Source of the DNA: Rhodeus uyekii
Lineage: Eukaryota > Chordata > Actinopteri > Cypriniformes > Acheilognathidae
Reading direction: 5' to 3'
Assembly: GCA_037043235.1 (NCBI GenBank)
Contig: JAWRVZ010000103.1
Span: 1,837,001 to 1,901,000 of the forward strand
Length of the DNA stretch: 64,000 nucleotides
Below are positions 10,812-27,400 of the stretch, in pieces. Position 1 is the stretch's first letter. Each line of letters starts with the position of its first letter. The notes beneath the pieces were generated by a model. The model made no database searches. It was not told where the DNA came from and saw nothing but the letters and a program-made list of their open reading frames with translations. A program made the translations under genes and the position numbers.

Positions 10812-13255
10812 TTAATTTTGGATTAACCTCATTGTTTTTGTGTTGAGAAATAAGAGATCAAGCTTTTTGTAGTTTGGCGGGTTGGCCAGAGGGTCATAAC
10901 CTAAGCGACTTAACATCGGGGCAAGGCTGGCCATGTCATTCACCACATCAGCAGGGATCTTGCCGACCCATTTGGACAGAGCCTCCGTATTCACTGGCTT
11001 GACTACTTGATCAGTGGACAGCTCCACCCTGGAAAAAAGGAGAAATAGAAGAGAAAATGAACAATCATATATAGAAATATGGCAGACAAGGTCTAAGTGC
11101 TCGTCTAAGACGTCATGAAACTAAAATAATCGGCCTTCTAGAGATTAAAATCAATTTATTCCAAAGGAAGAAGTTATAACATCTACCATTGGTTTCATTA
11201 TTACAGGACTGTGACGAAACTAGTGCTCACCGGGGGCCTCTGGAAATGCTTGCTGGTCAAAACAACACCCTATTTACGCCTGATCTGTTTGTTTTACAGC
11301 TCGCATTACAATATAGGGTGTGTATATTTACATAGAGAACGCTTAATCCAGCTTTTGACAAGGAAACGTAAACCTGTACGTCTGACCCACTGTCTGGAAA
11401 CTCCGTAGATGTAAAAGGAAATAGTGAATGAAAATTATTTAGTGTCAGACTTCAATAGAACAAAGGTGTTTTTCTTTTACTTATTTTTTTGTAAGTATAT
11501 ATCAGCACCAAATACGCATCCGTATCAAATACAGAGCTCCTGTGAAACCAGGTCTTAGTGTTTTACTTTTAGGCCTGGTTTCACAGATTAGGCCTTAGTT
11601 CAATTAGTACATAACTAGGGTATGTTTATAAAAGCTACTTATTTAATACCAGCCATATACCGTATTTTCCCACATATAACCCGCAGACGCAGATAATTCG
11701 CACCCTCATATAGCCCGCGGGGTTGGGGGTGTGTGTGTAAAAAAATCGTGTATATAGCCCGCACCCTTATATAATCCACACCCATAGATTTATGAACTTT
11801 TTTGTGCAAGTTCACATTTCGCATTTCGAATGTTGCTCGCATGACATCAATTATCCATAACTGTTCAGGCTCGGTACACAGTGCTTGTGCGCAAAATTCA
11901 AACAATCAGAAAAAACAAACAAGTCAGAATCAGAACAAAAAGAAAGAGCAGTGTCTCCCGCTGTGCAGCATCACGTCCCTTAAGAAGTGATTCTACAGTT
12001 GTTGATCATCGGATGAGATGAGAAGAGAAGAGCCCGCCCTCATGCAGCACAGCCAATCACGTCTTCTTGCATGATTGACAGGTCAGACAGCCTATCAGCG
12101 CCAGCTGTCAGAGTGACAGTACAAGCGCCAGAGACAACAACCCTCGCAAGAAAGAAAAACTGAAAGAAAATACCGTAAAAAAAACCCTTACGTCCCTTGG
12201 AACGTAACAAATATATTGAAATATTATTGCGTGCAATTTTTGTGTGTGTGATATAGCCCGCACCCTTACATAACCCGCACCCCCGCGGGGTTTGTAAAAT
12301 CTGGTATAACCCGCGGGTTATATGCGGGGAAATACGGTAATGTCATTTATCATCAAGCATGTGACAAAAATTTCTCAGAAATGTGACGGCAAATACATCA
12401 AAGCACCAAACCCACTCACTTCGACAGCGAAACTCCTCCAGCTTTCCCAATGAGCTGTTCGTGGTGCAGCACGGCGGTGTCCCACGGCAGATCCAGGAAC
12501 TGAAGCAGCTTGCGCATCACTGGCTCCGGGTGCAGCACCAGCTGCTCGTAGTGAACGGGCAGACAGTTGCCATCAGCCGCAGCCAGGCACTGGTCATACA
12601 TCACCTCCACCGCACGGTTCCACTTCACCAAACAGTCCCGGTAACTCGTCAAGTCAAATCCAGTGATAGTCACCTTGCGGGAAATCATAGAGTGTACCGT
12701 GGCCCTGCCATCGCGAAGCATAAGAACAAACTTCCCTTTTGGGAAGAGCTTGGAGAGGTAGGACAGGGACTTCAGAGCAAACGGGTCCTTATTGCAGAGC
12801 CTCGGCGCGGGCTCGCCGTGCCCCACGATGATCTCCAACAGGAAGGCACGTACGGCGGAGTCCAGGACCTCATCTGTGACGCCAGCCTCGTCGAGACGGA
12901 GCCGCTCGCGCGCGGAGTGACTCCAGGTGGCCTGCATGGCTAGCAGCCGCGGGATGACGCGGGTCTCCTCTCCGCACCGAACGAGAGGGTGGGCGTCCAA
13001 CATAACCCGCATTAGCGTGGTCCCGCTCCGAGGAACTCCTCCAACGAAAATGAGAGGGGTTTCCTCGTTGTACTCCTCAGGGAGTTGCGACGGGTCACTT
13101 CGGTTTCTGCCCGCATGTAGGTTTACCGTCCACCCGTGCTGCGCCGCGCGAGAACGGGCATTTGGGCAATCTATCGTGCTGAGGCCGAGATAAAACACGG
13201 TGATGCAGCTGATGACCCCGCAGAGCAGGAGAACGTTGCATGTCTGTTTTCTCAT
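10812..13255 (-). CDS. tpst1: protein-tyrosine sulfotransferase 1
   Basis: Two coding exons, 13255-12420 and 11028-10812, joined AA|G (Lys) for 350 residues; human TPST1 has 370. The enzyme moves sulfate from PAPS to tyrosines of secreted and membrane proteins in the trans-Golgi. Residues about 6-24 (NVLLLCGVISCITVFYLGL) form a type II signal anchor. The 5' PAPS loop is GGVPRSGTTLMRVMLDAHP, followed by RCGEETRVIPR with the catalytic Glu, then CNKDPFALKS and the 3' phosphate-binding RDGRATVHSMISRKVT. GGVSLSK-VELSTDQV spans the splice. The last ~18 residues (KKLDLLFLNTKTMRLIQN) diverge from the family's GKPDP...NNTRR end. The intron carries a Tigger-like element. Upstream neighbours crcp and asl keep the order seen in mammals. 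Confidence 0.95.
11660..12337. mobile_element. Tigger-like element, 'CCGTATTTTCCC...ACCCGC' family
   Basis: The TA-flanked ends CCGTATTTTCCCACATATAA and TTATATGCGGGGAAATACGG are inverted. The 678-bp interior repeats 'atatagcccgcacccttata' near both ends and has a central block with CAGCCAATCACGTCTTCTTG. There is no transposase ORF. It sits in the tpst1 intron. A second copy is at 28560 and a remnant at 54133. Confidence 0.87.
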
Positions 13256-15678
13256 GACTTCGAGTTAGGGGAGAATGCGCTTTGAGGTTATGAAAAGCAG
13301 AATGCCACTGGCAAAACTTTGCAGAGAGATGGGGGGAAAAAAGGTCAGGAGGGATCTTGGAAAGACGGAATGAATGCTTTCCAGAAAGGGTCACGGTGAA
13401 AGAATGTAGAAAGGCAGCTTAGGTGAAACAGTTTTTTGGGGGAGGGAAGGGATGGAAATCTTCTTTTCCAGCCAGCAGCTCTTCAGTCCCGTGCTTGGGA
13501 CTTCAATAACCTCACACTTTGTAAGTCAAGCCTTATGTTCTCTGTCAGCACCATTGTGCCTGTAGAAAGGAGAAGGAAGGAAAAATGCATTCAAAACAAA
13601 TTTTGCCAGGTTTGCTTCAGCATTGGCTACTATTGTGCGTCTCACGTTACATTAAATGTCACATCTAATACCATTACAGTACAACATTACCGTAATAATA
13701 GTATTAGACAATTAGAGTAAGACCATTTGTAACTCAAGAACTAAGCACAACAAAGGAAAATGAAACTAGAAAAACAATGTAAAGCAGTGGAAAGAATGCT
13801 GTGTGTATCTAGACCATCTTTTAGGTTGTAGGTGTCATATGTAGTTTGAGATTGCAAAGATTCGCAGTAATCCAGGTCAACGCAGAGTAATCTAGTTCAG
13901 TGGTTCTCATCCTTTTGGACTCAATATTCAACAGTATATGCTGTAATGATGACAACACTAACAGAAACAAGCACAGATAGGTTTTTGATGCAACAATGAT
14001 CAACAATTTTTGATGCATTTTTTACTAGCAGATCTAGTTTCCCCATTGCATTCTAAGGCAGGTACTATTTGGTTACACTTTTACCTCCAATGTGTGTAGG
14101 TCACACATCCTATCTCTGTTTATCAGTGTCTACAGCACCTTTCATAAATATGGACTGAAAACGTTAGCAAAATATGCAGATTAACACCTATATGCATCAA
14201 CGCATCCTGTTGTGGGCAGCACCTGTGGTTGCTTTTAGCTGCGATGCATGTGCAAAAAGTAACACCTATGCACATGAAACTAACACCTGATATATATATA
14301 TTTTTTAAACAGATCCAAAATTCACCAAATGAAAGCAAATGCAGTAAACAAAGTGTATGTTTATGAATAAAATCCAACTGAATGCCTACAAATCACTATG
14401 GTTCATCAATAACATTAAAAAACCACATGTGAACAGCAGACACTCTGTGTGGCCTTTTACATGATGGGTTGAAATTTTATGCATGGATATTTTATTTTGA
14501 AAAGGCACTTGTATAGAGATGTTTGAGCGTATGTCATGCAAATTTCTAAACTCAGGCACAGTTGCTCATAAAGGTCGACAGATTGATCGGTTTTGCTGAT
14601 TAATCGGCACCGTTAACCAATTGCCGGAACATTTTTTTAATTGATAGCTGATTTCAGGACGTTTTTCTTTTTTGTAATCCAGTAAAACACTATTTTATGA
14701 AAACGCAACACTGTGTTATGTTTATTTTCACTCAATATCAACTTTAAAACCTATCGGTTATCGTTATCAGTCAATCCAACGCTCCAATTTCATCAGCATT
14801 AAGATAATGGACAAATTAATGTGAATTACGCAAATATGTATCGTTTTAATAAACTGCTCAATTATAAGTTAAAATTTTAGATCTAATGACTGTTCGCAAA
14901 CTTGTTTCCCCTGAACTATTTATCCATCTCTCTCATTGGCTGAACAAACATGTAGTCCCGCCCCACACTCACGCCAATGGTTGAGCCAGATGTCACTCAA
15001 AAAAAAAAACACTTAGAAGGGGAAAAAAGTTGTGTTTTTATAGCGTATACATGTGGTTTTACATTTCGGTCAAGTCAACGTACGAATAACTAACTTAGTA
15101 GTTTCTGCATAGTAAGAAAGAATAAAATAAAGTGGTTTAAACGGTGTATTTTCTTGCTACATTGGGTTGTTTTGATATCTCGAGGTCTCGAGCCTGTATG
15201 TGTCTGACAACGCGTGATTTCAACACTGAACTGCATTTTTGGACATCATCCCAGAAGTCCAATTCCCAAAATGTTGCGGACACAATATGTTCTGCGATAT
15301 CAGATCCTGACGTGTAATTTGTGGGAAACGTGAGCGCACGTACAATAATGCAACAAGTCGATAGAGCCGCAACATTGCGATCACGATTCACGTCCGTGTA
15401 GAGTCGACACAAAGAAACAGAGATGCGCATACCTTTACACATAACTATATCTGATTTCTCTTGAATGCATCAGCCGTGACACGAAGACCAATTTAAAATG
15501 GTCGTAAGGGAAAATCGAAGACTGATTCTAACCTGACATGAAAGTTATTCACCAGCACGACTGACTGGCGGCCTGCAACAAGGAAACTGTGTGTGAAACA
15601 CACTCACGACACGTAAAAACACACACAAAAACAACTTTACCAGTTTAAGAGGTTCAGCAAGAGCGTGACGTGTCTTAC
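13256..15678. other. tpst1 5' UTR/intron region
   Basis: The first ~150 bp may be 5' UTR, with acceptor-like pyrimidine tracts (TTTTTTCCCCCCATCTCTCTG on minus). The rest is A+T-rich, with 'taatcggcaccgttaaccaa' and 'cggttatcgttatcagtcaa' blocks near 14600-14770 that look like a repeat fragment. I see no protein-coding exon. Confidence 0.35.
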
Positions 15679-15995
15679 CGTACAGAAAATACAGCTCGAA
15701 TCCTACATTCTCCGGAGTCTCGTCTCTCTGATCACATGCAGTCGGAGAGATCGTGCACACGGAGCTATGAAGCTCTGGCGTCAGGAGAGAAGCTCTCACA
15801 CCGCCAGCACATTTCCCGTGACTCCGTCTATACGCGACGATTCACTGTTAAAAGGTTTCAATTTAAGCGAAACCTGAATTGCAAGCAGAGGTCTTTTAAA
15901 AATTCATACCAGTTCCCTCAGCGCTACAGAGGAACTCTCGGTTTCCATTGGTCTCGGCAAACGTCGATTGCCAATCAGATGGTTTTCATTGGCTC
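15679..15995 (-). promoter_or_regulatory. tpst1: candidate tpst1 promoter and non-coding first exon
   Basis: On the minus strand a CpG-containing stretch ends at a strong donor (TGTACG|GTAAGACA, exon end 15679). Upstream of it, at 15940-15995, three CCAAT/ATTGG boxes lie within about 50 bp, a spacing typical of NF-Y promoters. The orientation and position fit tpst1 2.4 kb downstream. No transcript evidence is available here. Confidence 0.4.
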
Positions 15996-16538
15996 ACTGG
16001 TTTTATCTATACAACATGGCATTGATTGTTGCCATAAATCAACCTCCTGTCGTGTATTTTTTCCTCAGAAGAATTCTGTCAATGAGAATATTTCTTAATC
16101 AATCAAATCATCAGCATGTCTTCAGATTTCGACTTGCAACTTCACTATTTTCCTTTTGTTTGTGGAGGGCTGATATGAGGAAAAACTCAATTTATGAGTC
16201 GCTTTTGAGTCAAAAAATGTGCTTTACTCAATCACTCTCTGTCCACACGTTAAAATGGTCAATGATGCTACAATATATATTATATACCAACTTAAAGAGA
16301 AGCAATACAGGAAGGATTTTGAAGAGGAAGCGAGACTGTCTTGACTCCTGAAAATTATACTTCCTCTTTGAATAAAGACCAATGCCACTACAAATGGGTT
16401 TGAAAAACTGCTAACGCTGGCAAAATTAAATTTGGTATTTGTTTTTAATCATGTGCATGTACAATATATACATCAGTTTACATAAATACACACCTTAATA
16501 GACATCACTTTCTGCTCTAAATGTACATATGACATGTT
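15996..16538. other. intergenic between tpst1 promoter and crcp 3' end
   Basis: A+T-rich sequence with no feature I can support, apart from the crcp poly(A) signal at its right border. Confidence 0.35.
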
Positions 16539-16544
16539 TTTATT
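16539..16544 (-). terminator. crcp: candidate crcp polyadenylation signal AATAAA
   Basis: AATAAA on the minus strand about 120 bp below the crcp stop codon. It is the nearest downstream match. Confidence 0.4.
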
Positions 16545-16665
16545 AATATAATGTTGGAAAAAGAATATATTTTATATATAATATTACTAATATAATGAAG
16601 TCAGTTTCTGTGTGTTTGGGAATGAAAGCATTAGAAAAAAACTCCAGGTGTTTCCAGGGCGAATG

Positions 16666-19863
<3,198 letters not shown>

Positions 19864-20566
19864 CTTGCTTGCCTTGTTGGTTCAACAACTAAAAACGCTC
19901 CGGTGAGAAAACGAAGCTTGAAGTTTAAGGTTCCCACGCAGTTATTCATGTTCACACTATGCTTAAGTATTCCGGTGGTTAGTAGCCTACTGTTTTTGTT
20001 GTTGTTGTAGTAGTTTTGTAAATGTTTACAAAAATATTTTGACGATATTTAAATAATAATCTGACTATAACATTTCCTCCTGGCCAACAAAAGAAATCTC
20101 TCCAAATTCAAACCTGTCAATAAATACACTACAATATATAATTTTAATGAATTTATTTTAAAAAATGTTTATATGAAGTGAAGTGACGTATGATTCTCTC
20201 TCGTGTAACTTCTCGGTTAAATGACACAGCGGCATAGCGCCACCTATTACTCTAAACCGGAAGTGCAAGCTCTAAAGGAGGCGTGTCTTCAGGCTGAATG
20301 ACAGCCCTCGAAAAATGGCGCTTACGATTTTGATTGGTTCACGAGCACCTAATATGCATATTATGGGCGGGGCTTTCACTTCCCCAAAATAAACGAGGAA
20401 GAAACACATGTCGCAAGCTCCTAGATGAACAGGCTTTTACAGTAATTCATTCTCATGAATAGGTGAAAGCATTCGGTATCGAATCGATCCTTAATTGTCT
20501 GACATTTCCTCTAGTTTTCCGTTCATCCACTTAAAGACTGTCAGGTTGAGACTGTTACAACAATCA
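19864..20566. promoter_or_regulatory. shared crcp/asl divergent promoter region
   Basis: 703 bp separate two start codons on opposite strands. The asl side holds an AAAATGGCG (YY1-like) motif at about 20314, an inverted CCAAT (GATTGGTTC) at about 20331 and an Sp1 box GGGCGGGGC at about 20366. The crcp start lies inside AAGATGGA, also YY1-like. No TATA box stands at either start, as expected for housekeeping genes. The central 300 bp are A+T-rich and show nothing further. Confidence 0.6.
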
Positions 20567-22255
20567 ATGGCGAGTTCAGAGGTAAAGATTGCACATCTCT
20601 ATAAAGGTGTTCCTCTTTAGTGCGTTTCTTGTGTGTGTGTCAGTCACAGGTTTCCTGGAGTGTTTATGTTCTTTATTTTGTGTTGAACAGGGTAATAAAC
20701 TGTGGGGTGGTCGTTTTGTGGGAAGCACCGACCCTATAATGGAAAAGTTCAATGCGTCAATCGCGTACGACCAGCGCATGTGGGAGGCTGATATTAAAGG
20801 GAGTAAAGCATATGTCAAAGCCTTACAGAAAGCAGGTCTGGTCACCCTAAGCGAGATGGAACTGATTCTTACAGGCCTCGACAAGGTGATTATGACATTT
20901 ATCACACTACCTGACTACCTGAACCTGTCTGATGGCTTCCAGTTTGTGTTTGTTCTTTTACAGTGTCATCTTTCTCATGAAAATTCATGTACCCCCGTAA
21001 TCTATTACTGTATGGTGTTGCTTTTGTAAATGTTTACCAGGATACTGTATCATAGTCCATTCCCCCTCTGACACCAAAGCTTAATACATCACAAACAAAA
21101 ATATGCCCTGACACAGACATCTCCATGTGCCCACAACAATAGCCATGTGACAATGCTGATGATGTCTATTGTACAGTCATTCCGCATGTGGCATTTTTCT
21201 TGTCAATAAAACAACCAGCCAGCCAGCTGGGGCTTGTTGTCACACTTTTTAATGCAGTGGATATTTAATGAATATCAGTTTCTGTATAGGTACATTACAA
21301 AAAAGATGTTGTAAATGTTCACTGTTATTGACCAGGTAAAAGTTACAGTTTGTTGTACACCTTGATCGTGTGAACATGGCCTGATATTTAAATAGTGAAA
21401 TAATTAAGACAGCTACAATTTTAAAGGTAATGTACATTCATATTAACTTACTTTTTTGACCAACAATTATTGTACTGGTCTCATTCAATTATCCAGGAAG
21501 TTAAACTCCATCACACACAATTCCCAGAACCACAAACTGACGTTGGAAATGCTTTACAAATGTGAAACTGAAAATACAAATACATACAAATAAATTGTAC
21601 ATGTGAACATATTTGCTAAAATAAACATTATCAAGGGTATTAAGCAATGTCAAACATATGAAAACATAAATAACATGCATATAATTAACAAATAGAAGCA
21701 TGTTGTTCCAAACAACATTAAACATCAATTTTCAGTATACAAAATGCATTCAACCCATTGATTACAATGACAACAACAACAAACAGAAGTTGTCCTTGAA
21801 TTAAGAAGCCCACAACGTGCAACCTTAAGGTCTCTTGATCAGCGTCTCAATTAAGAGGCTTCTTCGTTTTCAGAGCACTGAAGGAAACAACAGATGGATC
21901 CTTCACAGCCTTGCCTATCCCAGAATTCATTGAATCCAGTGATGACAGGATCTTTTTGAGAGAAATCGCCGATATATTTACATTGATGCATTTGTGACAC
22001 TTTATCCAAAGCGACTTGCATTGCATTCAAGAAACACATTGACATTCTAATCAGTTCTTGCTTTCCCTGGGAATCGAACCCATGACCTTGGCGTTGCAAG
22101 CACCAATGCTCTACTGGTTGATTTACTCTTATAACTGGAAAAGGTTATAAATATTGATGTTTTTCTTACAAAAATCCATTGTTTCGCTTCAAAAGGCCTT
22201 TATTTCCCCCCTGGAGCCGTATGGATTACTTTTATGATGGACCGATGCACTTTTT

Positions 22256-22287
<32 letters not shown>

Positions 22288-22421
22288 AAAAAGCTTGGAA
22301 GAGTCTGGATATATTTTTTATATAACTCCGATTGTGTTTGACTGAAAGAAGATGGCTTTTACATGGAGAAAAATAACTTTGTAAATTTATTCTTGTCAAA
22401 GCAATTGTATTTGCATATATA

Positions 22422-22478
<57 letters not shown>

Positions 22479-24359
22479 TATAATTTGTTAGTCTATATGC
22501 TTTTTTTCAGTTTCACACCATTCATAAAGTAAGGCATTCTCAACATCACTTCAAGTTTGCAATATCAAACAGACCTGTTTTTTTACATCTAAAATAACTT
22601 AAAGTGGCTGACATTCAATACATTCAATTTAAAAATAGCTGCAACTGCTATTAAATTCAAAATAATGAATGGATATTTTATGGTGGATATTTTACCCTTG
22701 AAGTTGAAAAAGAGTGGAACATTTTTGGTATTTTAGTTTGGAGGGTAAAAAAGCAACCCACATAAATGTATTTCATTGGGTTTTTTATTTAAAATCTACT
22801 GAGATATTTGTGACGACTTTTTAGTTATATTTACTAGACATTTGTGACGACTAGCACTGCTTCCCCTTTATAGCTGTAAATAAATATTGTAAATTTCAGT
22901 AAAGAAAACAATTATAACTACCGTATTTTCCGCACTATAAGGCGCACATAAAAGAAAATCGGCTGTGCGCCTTATAATCCAGTGCGCCTTATGGTGCGGA
23001 AAATACGGTAATTAAAAAGAGTTATCACACATTTTACTTCATTGTCACTGATATATTTAAAAATGTCTTTATCAGGTTTCTGACGAGTGGTCCAAAAGCG
23101 AGTTCAAGATCAAACCAGGAGACGAGGATATTCACACAGCCAATGAACGCAGACTGAAGGTCAAAAGAAAACACTCTTGTCACTCACTCTATTTTCATCA
23201 ATTAAGAAGATGAAGATTTTTATCAGCACACCATGTGGTGTAGTTTATAAATCTGTATAATGAAAGTAATATTATAGAAACAAAAATTCAGTCAATGTTC
23301 ATGTCTTCTTTTAAAGGAATTGATTGGTGATCCAGCTGGAAAACTTCACACAGGCAGGAGCAGAAATGATCAGGTTTGGCTTGGATGAATTTTGTCACAT
23401 GGTATTTCCTATAAAGGCATTGCTTTGACTGAACAATTTTCTTTTGTTGGTAATAGGTTGCAACAGATATGCGGCTCTGGCTACGAGACGCTATTGCCAC
23501 TCTGATAGGAGTAGCTTTGCAGCTCATTAACACTATGGTGGAAAGAGCTGCAGTGTAAGAATGCTCAATAATCTTGATACCTGTAGAGATCTGACTAATG
23601 TACAGTTACCAAACACACACGTAGCAAATGATCTTCCTTTTTCAAATCAGAGAAATTGACATCCTCTGCCCTGGATACACTCACATGCAGAGGGCGCAGC
23701 CAATCAGATGGAGTCACTGGATTCTCAGGTACATCTCAAAGACGAATTCGGTCTTAAAGGGATGCTTCACCCAAAAATGAAAATCCTGTCATAATTTATT
23801 CACCTTCAAGTTGTTCCGAACCTGTATGAATTTCATTTTGCTGAACACAAAATAAGATATTTTGAAGAATACAGTAATGCCTCGAGATACGAGCGTCTCT
23901 ACATACTAAATCAGAAGGATGTTATCAAGAATGTAAATCCTTCCAAGAGCGTGACGATTATGTCAAAGTTATGTTCGAATGTAAATGATGAGATGGAGAA
24001 ATGAACACAATTCTGTTGTTGTGGATAAAGGAGAAACAAATCTTTATATTTCATTAAAAGGTCTGCGCCAAGTGAAAGTGAAGGTAGTCAGGTGAAAAAA
24101 ATGTAAGAAAAGTGATCAAAAGTACAGAATACAAATCGAAAAAAATCTAAACATTAATATAAAATAGAAAAGTAAAAAAAAAAAAGTAAGCTCAGTTATG
24201 TTAATTTAAGTTGTTTTCTTGTGTAAGTTGCGATACAGAATCAAGTGTCTCGTACCAGCCCCCCCCCCTCCCTCCTCCGCACCTGCTGTTACCAAATTTA
24301 TAATTAAAACCACATTTATTTGATATCACACATGTACCACACTGTATATACTTACTATA

Positions 24360-24441
<82 letters not shown>

Positions 24442-27400
24442 CCAATAAAAACATATTTTTTTTCCATTGTTACGGATCTGGAACGGATTAATTTGTTTTC
24501 CATTATTTCTTATGGGAAAACATCTTTCGAGATACAAACAATTCGAGTTGCGAGCTCCGCCCTGGAGGGGATTATGCTCGTATCTAGAGGTATTACTGTA
24601 TAGGTAACTAGTTGATGGGGCCCATTGACTTAAAAAGTATGGGAAAAAATACTATGGAAACCAATGGGGTCCATAAAACGATCTTCTTCTTTTGAAACAA
24701 TTTCAGGGTGAATAAATTATGACCGATTTTTCATTTTTGGTAGAATTATGCCTTTAATTATGTTCCACTCAAGGCAAAGCTCCAGTGAAGGTCTCCTGTA
24801 GCTCAAACAGTTGAGCGTGGCGCTTGCATCTCCATGGTCATGGGTTCGATTCCCAGGGAAAGCAAGAACTGATTAGAATATCAGTAAGTCGCTTTGGATA
24901 AAAGCGTCTGCCAAATGCATAAATTTAAACGTAAGTGTCAAGTGTTGTGAGCTTGTACATATGGACTTACATTTACATGTATTCATTTAGCAGACGCTTT
25001 TATCCAAAGCTTACAATTTGAGGAATACAGAAAGTGATTTGACCTGAGGATACAAAAGTACATAAGAGTGTTTACAATACAAAATTTTGAACATTACATG
25101 CACAAGTAGTACAAGCATGGGAAATAGAGGGAGAAAGATAATTTGTTTTTCTTTTCATCCTGTTGATACAAATGTCTGGTCACAGTTGTTTAATGTTCAT
25201 AATTTCTCGCAGTCATGCAGTGGCATTAAGCAGGGATGTTGAGCGGCTGGAGGACATCAGAAAGCGTGTTAATGTGATGCCCCTTGGAAGGTTAGTTTTG
25301 TGTATATACTGTAATGTTGTGCTGTTTTATTTAATGTCTTAAATAAGTATCTGTAAGTATTTAATGCTCACCAAGGCTGCATTACTTGATCAAATATATG
25401 TAGATTTGGTTTTATAGACATTTTATTACCAATAAAATACCAAAAAAAATTGTTTTACTTTATATTTATGTGGAAATGTTGGTAGTATTATTTTTTAGTA
25501 ATACAAATTCTATAGGATTCTTTGATGGATAGAAAAAGAATTTCATTTATTTGAAATACAATTATTTTGGAACCTTATAAATGTAAGTACTGACACTTTA
25601 TGTATCATTTTTAATGCATCCTTGCTGAGCAGTAGTATTTAGTTCTTTCAAATAAAAAGAAAATCTGCACAAAAGTTGTGTACACACTTCAGACTTTCAT
25701 TGAATTAATTCAGTCTTTTTAATATGATATCATATTTGCCTGCAGTGGAGCCATTGCTGGAAATCCCTTCAACATTGATAGAGAACTTCTTCGTCAAGGT
25801 CGGTGTAATTTTATGAATTTGCTTTTGTGTTATTCATGTTTTCATTAAATATTAATGTGAGTTAATTAATTTTCCCATATAATTAATGATTTGTGAAGTA
25901 TGTTCCTGTGATATATGTTTGTGTATACAGGTCAAACTGGTCACCTGTTTGAATTTTCCCATCTGATTAATAATTTTTCATCGCTCCCCAGAACTGAATT
26001 TTGACCGGATCAGTATTAACAGCATGGACGCTACTGGACAGAGGGATTTTGTTGGTATGTATAATCGTGCTTCAAAAGTATGATAAGTAACAGACATAAT
26101 TGTTATAAAAGGGATTCTTCACCCAAAAATACTGACATAAAAAAAGTCTTTTCAAACCTGTATAACTTTCATGTTTCTGTGGAACATAAAAGAAGATTTT
26201 TTTTTTGGTTCATACAGTGGAAGTCAATGGTGGCCGAAACTTTGGTTAGCCGCATTCTTCAAAATATCTTCTTTTCATATTCCACAGAAGAAAGAATGTC
26301 CTATAGAACACCATGAGGGTGAATAAACCATCCCTTTAACTGAATGTGTTTGTGTATGTTTTTGGACAGTGGAGTTTCTCTTCTGGGGATCAATGTGTCT
26401 CACACACCTCAGCAAGATGGCAGAGGATCTGATTTTGTACAGTACCAAGGAATTCTCCTTCATCAGTCTGAGCGATGCGTACAGGTGAGGACAGCACATT
26501 ATGTGAAGTGACAACAGTGACTAATCTTGAAAACATAATTAAAATAAAAAACTACACTTTGGCCCACCCATCAAATATAAGAGCTCTTGGAGTATGACTT
26601 GGGTCATTTTTGCTCTACTGTCCAGTCAATGAATGCAAAAGCCCTGTGTTTCTTGAGCATCATATTAGTGTCACGAAAGCGGGGGTGCGTGATGCAGATC
26701 AAGGAATACGAGCACGATGGTCTCAACGAAAATATACTTTAATAACAAACGAGAAACAAAAGACTAGGCACGAAAACAGAAAAGGCATTCAATGGTGCAA
26801 ACCTGAAAATACATGGCATGGCAAGACACAAAAGGATAGGCAAAACACGAGATGACATCCACACACCGACATAGGTACACGCAACTTCAAAGACTGACCA
26901 AGACAAGGGAGCACAGGCAGGTATATATAGGCGAACACAGGATTAGAACAGCAATACTTGGGCAGTGATTAGACACAGACGAGGGCGTGCAGGACCTGGA
27001 AGATAAACAAAGGAAAACAGACATGACAAATGCGACCGGACAAGACTGTGACAATTAGAATGATTTCTGAAGAATCATGTGACACTGAAGACTGGAGAAA
27101 TTCTGCTGAAAATTCAGCCTTGCCATCACCAGGGGGAAAAAAATATTAATTTAGCATTAAAATAGTAAATAGGTACCATAAAATGTAATTAATGTGTAAT
27201 ATACTTTTTTCTATTTTAATGTATTTTAATAAATATGTATTTTTTTGTACTTTTTTCAGTACTGTTTTTACATTTTTATGTTTTATGTGAACATGACTTC
27301 TTTCAAGAATGGCAGAATATGACATACTGAGCTAGTGCGAGGCTTTTTATCTTATTAACCTACAACATTTTGCCTAGTGGTTTAAAGTCAAGAACGTGTG

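Larger units (their letters stand above)
23752..24760. mobile_element. interrupted cyprinid MITE, 'ttcacccaaaaatgaaaa' family
   Basis: The left half (23752-23870) runs from 'aaagggatgcttcacccaaa' to 'gatattttgaagaa'. The right half (24601-24760) resumes with a complementary arm containing 'cttcttcttttgaaac', 'gggtgaataaattatgac' and 'ttttcatttttggtagaatt'. A 727-bp Tigger-like element splits it. Another copy is at 26101-26335. Confidence 0.65.

Noticed and set aside
12383..12943. 186-codon plus ORF opposite tpst1
   Set aside because: Shadow of the GC-rich tpst1 coding exon; the minus product is a clear sulfotransferase.
15545..16098. Short ORFs near the tpst1 promoter
   Set aside because: No homology recognised, several frames open over the same CpG-containing stretch.
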